Shown here: in pieces, positions 57,038-64,000 of the stretch
Layout: every line of letters starts with the position of its first letter
Numbering within the stretch: position 1 is the stretch's first letter
From: Actinomycetota bacterium
GTDB lineage: Bacteria > Actinomycetota > Thermoleophilia > Solirubrobacterales > 70-9
Direction: 5' to 3'
Length of the DNA stretch: 64,000 bases
Assembly: GCA_018268675.1 (NCBI GenBank)
Contig: JAFDWB010000092.1
Span: 62,001 to 126,000 of the forward strand
Program-made: the position numbers and the translations under genes
The notes under the pieces: model-generated
Database searches by the model: none
What the model saw: the letters and a program-made list of their open reading frames with translations, nothing else
What the model was told of the DNA's origin: nothing

Positions 57038-58066
57038 ATGCGGATCGGTGTGTTAACCGGCGGTGGGGACTGTCCCGGGCTGAACGCGGTCATCCGCGCC
57101 GTCGTCCGCAAGGGGTCGGGCGCCTTCGGCCACGAGTTCGTCGGCTACCGGGACGGGTGGCGCGGGCCGCTCGAGGACGACCGCAGGCCGCTCGGCGTGC
57201 CGGAGGTGCGCGGAATCCTGCCCCGCGGCGGGACGATCCTCGGCTCCTCGCGCACCAACCCGTTCACGCACGAGGACGGGCCGGACCGGATCGCCGCCAA
57301 CCTGGAGGCGGCCGGGGTGGACGGGCTGATCGCGATCGGCGGCGAGGACACACTCGGCGCCGCCTCGCGGCTCCACACCGAGCACGGCCTGAACGTCGTC
57401 GGGGTGCCGAAGACGATCGACAACGACCTCTCGGCGACCGATTACACGTTCGGCTTCGACACCGCGGTCAACATCGCGATGGAGGCGATCGACCGGCTCC
57501 ACACGACCGCCGACAGCCACCACCGGGTGCTGATCGCCGAGGTCATGGGCCGCCACGCGGGCTGGATCGCCGTGCACGCGGGCCTTGCCGGCGGCGCCAA
57601 CGTGATCCTGATCCCGGAGCGCCAGTTCGACGTCGAGGCGGTCTGCGACCTCGTGGGCCGCCGCTTCGCCAGCCACTTCGCGCCGATCATCGTGGTCGCC
57701 GAGGGGGCGCAGCCGATCGGCGGGATGCCGAGCGCCGACGAGGTGAAGACCGACGCCTTCGGCCACGTGCGCCTCGGCGGGGTCGGCCACTGGCTCGAGG
57801 GCGAGATCGAGCGGCGGACCGGCAAAGAGACCCGCGCCACGGTCCTCGGCCACGTCCAGCGAGGCGGCACGCCGACCGCCTTCGACCGGGTGCTGGCGAC
57901 CCGCTTCGGGCTGCATGCGATCGACGCGGTGGACGAACGACGGTGGGGGACGATGGCGGCGTTGCGGGGGACGGAGATCAGGCTGGTGGAGCTGACCGAG
58001 GCGACGGCGGAGTTGAAGACGGTGCCGGAGGCTCTCTATGCGGAGGCTGAGGTGTTCTTTGGGTGA
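57038..58066 (+). CDS. pfkA: 6-phosphofructokinase, PPi-type active site
   Basis: Phosphorylates fructose 6-phosphate in glycolysis. 342 aa. TGGGDCPGLNAVIR binds the phosphoryl donor and PKTIDNDL the sugar phosphate. The two donor-specificity positions read Asp104 (GGEDT) and Lys125 (PKTIDND), the pair typical of pyrophosphate-dependent PFKs; ATP enzymes usually have Gly at the first. A reversible PPi-PFK is therefore predicted, though mixed or ATP use is not excluded. Hairpin C5 follows. Confidence 0.93.
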   Translation: MRIGVLTGGGDCPGLNAVIRAVVRKGSGAFGHEFVGYRDGWRGPLEDDRRPLGVPEVRGILPRGGTILGSSRTNPFTHEDGPDRIAANLEAAGVDGLIAIGGEDTLGAASRLHTEHGLNVVGVPKTIDNDLSATDYTFGFDTAVNIAMEAIDRLHTTADSHHRVLIAEVMGRHAGWIAVHAGLAGGANVILIPERQFDVEAVCDLVGRRFASHFAPIIVVAEGAQPIGGMPSADEVKTDAFGHVRLGGVGHWLEGEIERRTGKETRATVLGHVQRGGTPTAFDRVLATRFGLHAIDAVDERRWGTMAALRGTEIRLVELTEATAELKTVPEALYAEAEVFFG

Positions 58067-58105
58067 CGGGTCTCGAAGGGCCAAGGGTTCGGGGGTTTGT
58101 GGGGA

Positions 58106-58171
58106 GAGCCCGTGGGGATGACCCGGCCGAACCACAGCGGGGAGGTTCCGGCGGGTCATCCCCACGGGCTC
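58106..58171. repeat. Type C hairpin C5 (upstream of lipoprotein gene)
   Basis: Perfect 20-bp arms 58106-58125 and 58152-58171; 26-nt centre containing CGAACCACAGCGGGGAGG then TTCCGG, one base different from C4/C6 within the AACNACAG part. It lies 39 nt past the pfkA stop and just before the lipoprotein gene. Confidence 0.9.
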
Positions 58172-58192
58172 CGACGTCGGGCGCGGGGGACG

Positions 58193-58651
58193 TTGTCCCG
58201 GGGCGGGGTCGGGCTGCTCGGGGCGCTGGTCGTCGGGGTCGTTGTTGTCGGCTGTGGAAGTGGCGATGCTGCGGGGGCGACCGTGAGCGTCTACGTTGCG
58301 GCGCCGCTCTGTGCGGAGGCGAAGGCTGAGCTCGCGTCGCACGGGGTGAGCGCGGGGAGCTTCAAGGTCGCGGTGCGCTGTCTCGCTCCGAGCGAACATG
58401 GCGGGAGGCTCGACCTCGCCGCCAACGGCTCGAACTCCCGCCGCGCCACGAGCGACACCACCACCGTCGCCACCCTCGAACCCCCGGGCCCCGCCACGAA
58501 GTTCAGCCGCCCGATCCTCGAATCCGCCGGCATCCCCCTGGTCACCTCCGAATCAGCCACCGGCGGCATGAAGCGCATCATCGAAGCCATCGAAAGCGCC
58601 GGCAGCTCCAACATCCGCGAATCCGTGCAGTCCACCCTCGAACCCTCGTAA
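58193..58651 (+). CDS. Putative lipoprotein, substrate-binding-protein-like fragment
   Basis: 152 aa from TTG 58193 (GGGGGA just upstream), chosen because it places the signal peptide SRGGVGLLGALVVGVVVVGC with a lipobox VVGC at the N-terminus. The frame also stays open upstream through hairpin C5 (from GTG 58097). The mature part (VSVYVAAPLCAEAKAEL, SRRATSDTTTVATLEPPGPATKFSRPILESAGIPLVTSES) resembles the N-terminal lobe of type 1 periplasmic binding proteins but is too short for a full one. It is bracketed by C5 and C6 in opposite orientations. Confidence 0.65.
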   Translation: MSRGGVGLLGALVVGVVVVGCGSGDAAGATVSVYVAAPLCAEAKAELASHGVSAGSFKVAVRCLAPSEHGGRLDLAANGSNSRRATSDTTTVATLEPPGPATKFSRPILESAGIPLVTSESATGGMKRIIEAIESAGSSNIRESVQSTLEPS

Positions 58652-58656
58652 GCCCA

Positions 58657-58732
58657 GGGGAGCGACCCCGGGGGTGACCCGCCGGAACCTCCCCGCTGTT
58701 GTTCCGCCGGGTCACCCCCGGGGTCGCTCCCC
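58657..58732. repeat. Type C hairpin C6 (downstream of lipoprotein gene, inverted)
   Basis: Perfect 25-bp arms 58657-58681 and 58708-58732, the longest of the set. The 26-nt centre read on the minus strand is identical to C4. It lies 5 nt past the lipoprotein stop and 46 nt from the stop of the convergent SDR gene. Confidence 0.9.
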
Positions 58733-58778
58733 GAGATCAACGGCGTCCCTTCCAACGGCGTCCCTTTCCGCCCGCCAC

Positions 58779-59687
58779 CTACCCGACGAGATCCCGCAAC
58801 GCCCCGTCGATCTCCCTGAACCTGAACTGATACCCGAGCTCCTCGGTCCGCTTCGGCACCACCCGCTGGCCCCCTTGCGCCACCCGCCCGAACTCGCGCC
58901 CGAATTTGAGCTCGATCGCCACCCCCGGGATCGGCAGTACCGCGGGGCGCCCGAGCACCCGCCCCAGCGCCTTCGACCATTCCTTGTTCGTGACCGGGTT
59001 CGGCGCGGTGGCGTTCACCACGCCGCTCACCGCATCGGTGTCGAGCGCCCAGGTCAGGATCCCGAGCTCGTCGGCGAGGTGGACCCACGGAACCCACTGG
59101 CGCCCGCCCGCGAGCGGCCCGCCGAGGCCGAGCCTGAAGGGGAGGAGGAGCTCGCCGAGCATGCCGCCGCCTGCCTGCATCACCTGCCCGGTGCGGGTGA
59201 TCGCCAGGCGCACGCCCGCCGCCTCGACCCCTTGTGCCGCCCGCTCCCACTCGATGCAGACCTCGGAGTCGAAGCCGGTGCCGGGTGCGCTCGACTCGTC
59301 GAGCACCTCGTCGCCACGGTCGCCGTAGTAGCCGACCGCGGACTGGCTGATCAGCACGCCCGGCTTCTCCGCCAGGCCCGCGATCGCGCCGACCAGGTTG
59401 TGCGTCCCGAGCCCCCGCGAGTCGACGATCTTCCGCTTCGCGGCGGCGCTCCAGCGCTGGTTGATCCGCTCGCCGACCAGGTTGACGACCCCGTCGACGC
59501 CCTCGAAGGCCGCCGCGGCCGGGCGTTCGAGGGTCGGCTCCCAGGCGTGCCAGGTGACCCGCGGCTGCGCCGCGCGCGCCTTCTCGGGGCTGCGGGAGAG
59601 GCCGACGACCTCGTCGCCGCGCCGGAGAAGGTCCTCGCACAGCGCGCTGCCGATCCGACCGGCGGCGCCCGTGACGAGGACCCGCAT
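58779..59687 (-). CDS. TIGR01777-type SDR epimerase family protein
   Basis: 302 aa on the minus strand. N-terminal NAD(P) fold TGAAGRIGSAL, then GVDGVVNLVGERINQRW, SAVGYYGDRGDEVLDE and a C-terminal DUF1731-like region (GRPAVLPIPGVAIELKFGREF, SQRVVPKRTEELGYQFRF-like GGQRVVPKRTEELGY). Start ATG 59687 overlaps the malic enzyme stop by one base, so they are co-transcribed. Physiological substrate unknown. An upstream open frame extending to 60638 is a shadow of the malic enzyme gene. Confidence 0.9.
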   Translation of the reverse strand: MRVLVTGAAGRIGSALCEDLLRRGDEVVGLSRSPEKARAAQPRVTWHAWEPTLERPAAAAFEGVDGVVNLVGERINQRWSAAAKRKIVDSRGLGTHNLVGAIAGLAEKPGVLISQSAVGYYGDRGDEVLDESSAPGTGFDSEVCIEWERAAQGVEAAGVRLAITRTGQVMQAGGGMLGELLLPFRLGLGGPLAGGRQWVPWVHLADELGILTWALDTDAVSGVVNATAPNPVTNKEWSKALGRVLGRPAVLPIPGVAIELKFGREFGRVAQGGQRVVPKRTEELGYQFRFREIDGALRDLVG

Positions 59688-61144
59688 CAGGTCGCCTCGA
59701 CGGCGGCGAAGGTCCCTGTTTCCTCGTTCAGTCGCGCGACCCCGGCGCGCTTGGCCTCTTCGATCACCGCTTCGGCGACCTTCGGCGCGACCTCGCGGTT
59801 GAAGACGCTGGGGATGATGTAGTCCTCGGCCAGGTCGTCCTCGGCGACGGCCGCCGCGATCCCCTCCGCCGCGGCGAGCTTCATCTCCTCGGTGATCTGC
59901 GGCGCGCCGGCGTCGAGGGCGCCGCGGAAGATGCCGGGGAAGGCGAGCACGTTGTTGATCTGGTTCGGGTAGTCGGAGCGCCCGGTGGCCATGATCCGCA
60001 CGTACGGGGCGGCGTCCTCGGGCATCACCTCGGGGGTCGGGTTGGCCATCGCGAAGACGATCGCGTCGTCGTTCATCTTCGCCAGCGAGTCGGCCTGGAT
60101 GATGCCGGGGCCGGAGAGGCCGACGAAGAGGTCCATGCCCTCGATCACGTCGTCGGGCTGCCCGTGGATGTGCTCGGGGTTGGAGTTCTCCGCGTACCAG
60201 CGCTTGGTCGAGTTCATCGCGCCGGAGGCGTAGTCCTCGCGCTCGGTCGAGAGGGCGCCCTGGCGGTCGGCGCCGATGACGTGGGTGATGCCCGCCGCGA
60301 GCATCATTTTCGTCACCGCGACGCCCGCCGCGCCGAGGCCGACGACGAGGACGCGGAGCTCCTCGATCGGCTTGTCGACGATCTTCAGCGCGTTGAAGAG
60401 CGCCGCCATCGTCACCACGGCGGTGCCGTGCTGGTCGTCGTGGAAGACCGGGATGTCGAGCTTCGCCTTCAGCCGGTCCTCGATCTCGAAGCAGCGCGGG
60501 GCGGAGATGTCCTCCAGGTTGACGCCACCGAAGGTCGGCGCCATCAGTTCGACCGCGCGGACGATCTCGTCGGCGTCCTGGGTGTCGAGGCAGACCGGGA
60601 ACGCGTCGACCCCCGCGAACTCTTTGAAGAGCATGCACTTGCCCTCCATCACCGGCATCGCCGCCTCGGGCCCGATGTTGCCGAGCCCGAGCACCGCAGA
60701 GCCGTCGGAGACCACGGCCACGGTGTTCTTCTTGATCGTGTACTCGAAGGCTTTGCTGCGGTCGGCGTGGATGTCCATGCAGACGCGGGCGACCCCGGGC
60801 GTGTAGGCCATCGACAGGTCGTCGCGCGTTTTCACCGGGTACTTGTTGTGCATGTCGATCTTGCCGCCGCGGTGCATCTGCATCGTCCGGTCGACGTAAT
60901 CGATCACCCGCGCGCCCCGCGTCGACCCGATCGCCCGCAGGATCCGCTCCCAGTGCTCCTGGTCTGACGCGTCGATCGTGAACTCCCGCACCCGTTTGCC
61001 CTCCGGCCCCGCGCCCGGCACCAGATCCACGCCCTGCAACTGTCCCCCCGCCTCGGCGATCGCCGCCGTCAGCTTCCCGAGCGGCTCCTGCCGCGCGTCG
61101 AGCTCGACCCGGATGGTGACACTGTACTGGGCGCTGACCGGCAT
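59687..61144 (-). CDS. NAD(P)-dependent malic enzyme with N-terminal ACT domain
   Basis: Oxidative decarboxylation of malate to pyruvate. 485 aa on the minus strand. Residues 1-85 look like an ACT regulatory domain (SVTIRVELDARQEPLGKLTAAIAEAGG). The malic domain begins with KYPVKTRDDLSMAYTPGVARVC, followed by VVSDGSAVLGLGNIGPEAAMPVMEGKC and FHDDQHGTAVV. NAD-binding GLGAAGVAVTK follows. An amino acid or other small effector is suggested by the ACT domain. Divergent from the exported protein gene. Confidence 0.95.
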   Translation of the reverse strand: MPVSAQYSVTIRVELDARQEPLGKLTAAIAEAGGQLQGVDLVPGAGPEGKRVREFTIDASDQEHWERILRAIGSTRGARVIDYVDRTMQMHRGGKIDMHNKYPVKTRDDLSMAYTPGVARVCMDIHADRSKAFEYTIKKNTVAVVSDGSAVLGLGNIGPEAAMPVMEGKCMLFKEFAGVDAFPVCLDTQDADEIVRAVELMAPTFGGVNLEDISAPRCFEIEDRLKAKLDIPVFHDDQHGTAVVTMAALFNALKIVDKPIEELRVLVVGLGAAGVAVTKMMLAAGITHVIGADRQGALSTEREDYASGAMNSTKRWYAENSNPEHIHGQPDDVIEGMDLFVGLSGPGIIQADSLAKMNDDAIVFAMANPTPEVMPEDAAPYVRIMATGRSDYPNQINNVLAFPGIFRGALDAGAPQITEEMKLAAAEGIAAAVAEDDLAEDYIIPSVFNREVAPKVAEAVIEEAKRAGVARLNEETGTFAAVEAT

Positions 61145-61177
61145 GCCGGAATCGAATCAGATTCCCGGGGCGAACAG

Positions 61178-62101
61178 ATGACGCGCTCGCGCGCCGGCGT
61201 TTGCCGTAGGGTCCGCCGAGTGCTCAGACGTCCGTTGATCGCCGCGCTGCTGCTTCTCCTGGGCGCGTTCGCACCCGCTGCGCTCGCAGACGAACCGTTG
61301 CCGAAAGGGGCGGAGGGAACGTTCGAACTGCAAGGGACGAACGGCTACCAAGTGTTCGGCCTGATCGGTTCGACGGGGACGTCCGGCATGTTGTCCCTCT
61401 TCGTCGAGAAGCGAGGCGCCGCCGCCATCTACACCGTCCGCGGCGAAGTGACCAGAGAACACGTGCGCTTCAACCTCGGCGCGCTCGGAGACGTCGACGT
61501 CATCGTCCAGCCGACCGGGCGGATGGAAACCGTCGGCTCGAAATGCGGCAAACCGACCAGGATCGAAGGCGAGGAATATACCGGCACCATCGCGTTCCAC
61601 GGCGAGGAAGGCTTCACCGATGTGGAAGCAACGCGCACGCCGCTGCGACTCGAACCGATTCTCGACCTCGTGTGCGGAGGCATGGGGGGGTCCGAAGTGT
61701 CGGGGGGCGGCCTCCCCGGTGTGGTGTTGAGGATCGCGAGCAACGACGGGCCCGGGCTGCGCCTCAACCAGAACCACCGCGGGGCGCCTGTCTTCTACGA
61801 GGCACGGATGACGGAACGGGAGGGCGCGATGCGTGTGGACCGGACCGTTTCCGGCCACCTCGGCGGCGGCGCCCTCAGCTACGACCCGACGCTCTCGTCG
61901 GCGCGCTTCTCCGCGGGCGCCCCGTTCTCGGGCAACGCGACCTACGCCGGCCGCCGCCTCGCGCGCGAAGCTCGCCCCGGTCAAGGGAGCTGGCTGGGCA
62001 CCCTCGCGGTCGACTTTCCGGGACGCGCCGGTGTTCCCTTGGCAGGCCCCGACTTCTCGGCGTCGATAGTCCACGCAAGACGCACCGAATTCCACGGCTG
62101 A
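61178..62101 (+). CDS. Exported protein of unknown function
   Basis: 307 aa. Basic N-terminus, hydrophobic core ALLLLLGAFAPAALA and a likely signal peptidase site near residue 37 (ALA-DE). The mature part is beta-rich with many Gly, Thr and Val, two Cys (SKCGKPT and DLVCGGMGG), and no motif I recognise. Glu codons are mainly GAA. No operon partner. Confidence 0.75.
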   Translation: MTRSRAGVCRRVRRVLRRPLIAALLLLLGAFAPAALADEPLPKGAEGTFELQGTNGYQVFGLIGSTGTSGMLSLFVEKRGAAAIYTVRGEVTREHVRFNLGALGDVDVIVQPTGRMETVGSKCGKPTRIEGEEYTGTIAFHGEEGFTDVEATRTPLRLEPILDLVCGGMGGSEVSGGGLPGVVLRIASNDGPGLRLNQNHRGAPVFYEARMTEREGAMRVDRTVSGHLGGGALSYDPTLSSARFSAGAPFSGNATYAGRRLAREARPGQGSWLGTLAVDFPGRAGVPLAGPDFSASIVHARRTEFHG

Positions 62102-62131
62102 CGGGCGTCGACGGGGGAAAGGCTCGGGGGC

Positions 62132-62170
62132 GTGGAGCCTTCCTCTCTCTATGCGAGAGGAAGGCTCCAC
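62132..62170. repeat. 16-bp palindrome at the start of the AbiEi/DUF559 gene
   Basis: Perfect arms GTGGAGCCTTCCTCTC (62132-62147) and GAGAGGAAGGCTCCAC (62155-62170) around TCTATGC. The annotated ATG (62151) is in the loop. GCATAGAGAGAG, the complement of the loop region, also occurs at 46.62 kb between short CTGTGGAG/CTCCACAG arms. Confidence 0.8.
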
Positions 62171-62990
62171 AGCCGAGGCTGGGATCGCGGCGATCGCGGC
62201 GCGGCAGCAGGGTCTTGTCACGATCGGACAGCTCGCGGCGCTCGGGATTGACAAGAGCGGGGTGACCCGTCGGGTGCAGATGGGGCGGTCGCACCGCTTG
62301 CACCGGGGCGTGTACGCGGTAGGGCATCGGAATCTCTCGTGGCGGGGGCGGTGGCTGGCGGCGGTGCTCGCCGTGGGGGACGGGGCGGTGCTGTCGCACG
62401 CGAGTCCCGCGGCGCTGTGGCAGTTTCTGCGGCCGATGCCGGGGCCGACGCATGTCACCGTCGGTGCGGCTGTTCATCGAAGGCCACGGTCGGGAGTACA
62501 AATCCATCGCTCGCGCACGCTTGTGCCGCGGGATGTCACTCGCCGCCATGGGATCGTGGTGACGACTCCGGCGAGGACGATCGAGGACATGCGCGGCGGG
62601 GTCGAGCCGTATCTATTTCGCCGCGCGCTGCGGCAGGCGGAGCTCGCCGGGTATCGGGTGCCGCACCTCGGGCGCGTGAAACGGACGCGGTCGGACCTCG
62701 AGCTGCGCTTCCTCGCCCTATGCAAGCGGCACGGGCTGCCGCGGCCGCTTGTCAACCAGCGTGTCCACGGGCGGCTCGTCGACTTTTACTGGCCCGAGCA
62801 GCGGCTCGCGGTCGAGACCGACAGCTGGGACTACCACCGCGGCTCGGTCGCGTTCGAGGACGACCACGGCCGCGACCTCGAGCTGCGCGCCCACGGGATC
62901 GCGACGCGGCGGTACACCGGCGAGCAGCTAGAAGCCGCTCCGCAGGCGGTCGTCGCCGACCTGCGACAGGCGCTCGGCCTCGCCTCGTAG
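62151..62990 (+). CDS. AbiEi-type antitoxin domain / DUF559 nuclease-like protein
   Basis: 279 aa. N-terminal winged-helix of AbiEi type (ARQQGLVTIGQLAALGIDKSGVTRRVQMGRSHRLHRGVYAVGH) and a C-terminal DUF559/Vsr-like region (LVDFYWPEQRLAVETDSWDYHRG...FEDDHGRDLELRAHGIATRRYTGEQL) with the D...ExD spacing of PD-(D/E)XK nucleases. Such orphan proteins are frequent in actinobacteria; no AbiEii toxin gene is beside it. The ATG lies in a hairpin loop, which could limit translation or indicate a later start. Confidence 0.8.
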   Translation: MREEGSTAEAGIAAIAARQQGLVTIGQLAALGIDKSGVTRRVQMGRSHRLHRGVYAVGHRNLSWRGRWLAAVLAVGDGAVLSHASPAALWQFLRPMPGPTHVTVGAAVHRRPRSGVQIHRSRTLVPRDVTRRHGIVVTTPARTIEDMRGGVEPYLFRRALRQAELAGYRVPHLGRVKRTRSDLELRFLALCKRHGLPRPLVNQRVHGRLVDFYWPEQRLAVETDSWDYHRGSVAFEDDHGRDLELRAHGIATRRYTGEQLEAAPQAVVADLRQALGLAS

Positions 62991-63000
62991 AGTTGCGCCG

Positions 63001-64000
63001 ATGGCCGACGCCCCTGAGCTCTTTCTGATCGACGGCAACAGCCTCGCCTACCGCGCGTTCTTCGCCCTCCCCGAGTCGATCGGGACCAGCGACGGGCGCC
63101 CCACGAACGCGATCTTCGGGCTCGCCTCGATGCTGGTGAAAATCATCGACGAGCACCACCCGCAGGGGGTGATCGTCGCCTGGGACGCCGGCTGGAGCGG
63201 GCGCGAGAAGACCTACGACCTGTACAAGGCGCAGCGCAAACCACGCCCCGACCTGCTGCGCGAGCAGTGGCCGCACCTGATGCCGCTGGTCGAGGCCTTC
63301 GGCTACACCAACGTCAAGGTCGAAGGCTTCGAGGCCGACGACGTGATCGCCTCGCTCGCCAAGGCCGCCCGCGAGCAGGGGATCGAGGTGATGGTCGTGA
63401 CCGGCGACCGCGACGCCTACCAGCTGGTCGGCGACGGCGTCCGCGTGATGAGTACCTCGCGCGGCATCACCGAGACGAAGATCTACGACGCCGCCGCGGT
63501 CGAGGAGCGCTATGGGGTGCCGCCGGAGCTGATCACCGACCTGATGGGCCTCCGCGGCGACACCTCCGACAACATCCCCGGCGTCCCCGGGATCGGCGAG
63601 AAAACCGCCACCCAACTGCTGCAGAAATTTGGCTCGCTCGACGGCGTGCTGGCGAGCGTCGACGAGATCTCCGGGGCCAAACGCAAGGAAAACCTCACCA
63701 ACCACGCCGAGGACGCGCGGATGTCGAAAGCGCTGGCGACGCTCCAGTTCGACATCGAGACCGGGGTGGACCTGGCGGCGGCGCTGGCGGGCGAGCCCGA
63801 CCGCGGCGCGCTCCGTGACTTCATGCGCGAGTTCGAGCTCCGCGCCGTGCTCGAGCGGCTCGAAGAAGCGCTGCCGGAGGGCGACGCCGTCCCCGGCCGC
63901 AAGGTCGAGACCGAGCTCGCGGTCGAGACCGTGGAGGCGACCCCCGCCGACCTCGGCGACGCGCCCCGCATCGCGCTCGCCCTCGACGGCGAGCAGTGGG
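63001..64000 (+). CDS. polA: DNA polymerase I, 5' part (continues beyond window)
   Basis: 333 codons are visible before the window ends. The 5'-3' exonuclease domain is complete: LFLIDGNSLAYRAFFALP, VEGFEADDVIASLA, VVTGDRDAYQLV, and the helix-hairpin-helix LMGLRGDTSDNIPGVPGIGEKTATQLLQKFGS. The start of the 3'-5' exonuclease-like region follows. It begins 10 nt after the AbiEi/DUF559 gene. Confidence 0.97.
   Translation, partial: MADAPELFLIDGNSLAYRAFFALPESIGTSDGRPTNAIFGLASMLVKIIDEHHPQGVIVAWDAGWSGREKTYDLYKAQRKPRPDLLREQWPHLMPLVEAFGYTNVKVEGFEADDVIASLAKAAREQGIEVMVVTGDRDAYQLVGDGVRVMSTSRGITETKIYDAAAVEERYGVPPELITDLMGLRGDTSDNIPGVPGIGEKTATQLLQKFGSLDGVLASVDEISGAKRKENLTNHAEDARMSKALATLQFDIETGVDLAAALAGEPDRGALRDFMREFELRAVLERLEEALPEGDAVPGRKVETELAVETVEATPADLGDAPRIALALDGEQW

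Noticed and set aside
58097-58192. Lipoprotein start at GTG 58097, inside hairpin C5 flank
   Set aside because: It would place 32 repeat-encoded residues before the signal peptide, preventing recognition as a lipoprotein; TTG 58193 fits.
58779-60638. A fused 619-aa protein including the SDR gene and an N-terminal extension
   Set aside because: The extra 317 residues are an out-of-frame shadow of the malic enzyme gene; ATG 59687 starts the recognisable NAD-binding fold.
62151-62990. Complete AbiE toxin-antitoxin system
   Set aside because: Only an AbiEi-type domain fused to a DUF559-like region is present; no AbiEii nucleotidyltransferase is adjacent.

Overview
The window is about 64 kb of high-GC DNA carrying roughly 60 protein genes, one tRNA and a dense set of palindromic repeats. 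Gene content and protein style (ClpX/ValS/FolC run, MreBCD-PBP2-RodA-RNase G, HisIE fusion, TrpEGDC-FBA, Glu/Arg-rich proteins, GTG/TTG starts) point to an actinobacterial relative, most likely the deep-branching class Thermoleophilia (Solirubrobacterales). That placement is inference, not shown by a marker gene. Nearly all genes are core housekeeping genes on the + strand. The exceptions are a GNAT acetyltransferase, rpsT, a methyltransferase and a malic enzyme/SDR pair.

Layout: 1-9.8 kb protein quality control and precursor supply (tig partial, clpP, clpX, valS, folC, ndk, maf). 10.2-15.9 kb cell-elongation operon (mreB, mreC, mreD, PBP2, rodA). 15.9-23.3 kb RNA/ribosome and proline/NAD genes (rng, rplU, rpmA, obgE, proB, proA, nadD, rsfS). 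23.6-32.3 kb a DivIVA-like coiled-coil gene, tRNA-Ala(GGC), leuS, cupin, comEA, comEC, holA, and rpsT on the other strand. 32.4-46.4 kb murJ, a GT-C-like membrane protein, lepA, a MaoC-type dehydratase pair, hrcA, dnaJ, prmA, murI, yqeY, phoH, ybeY, era. 46.9-55.7 kb hisIE and the tryptophan genes (trpE, G, D, C, then F, B, A) with htrA inserted between trpC and trpF. 56.2-64 kb methyltransferase, a PPi-type phosphofructokinase, a lipoprotein, an SDR/malic enzyme pair, an exported protein, an AbiEi/DUF559 protein and the start of polA.

The most unusual content is between and inside genes. Six hairpins (type C) share a nearly invariant 26-29 nt centre containing GGGAGGTTC or a close variant, but each has different 20-25 bp arms that are perfectly inverted. 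One of them lies in frame inside prmA. A second family (type A, GATGGGCCGAAAACC arms) has two intergenic copies and one in-frame copy inside a membrane glycosyltransferase-like gene. A third family (type B, GTTCGCA...TGCGAAC) and a fourth (type E) combine with type A in the same block order at 1.7-2.1 kb and, inverted, at 55.9-56.2 kb, as if parts of one composite, non-autonomous element. No transposase is present in the window. Three genes (clpX, folC, maf) have no ATG/GTG/TTG at the expected start and appear to use CTG.
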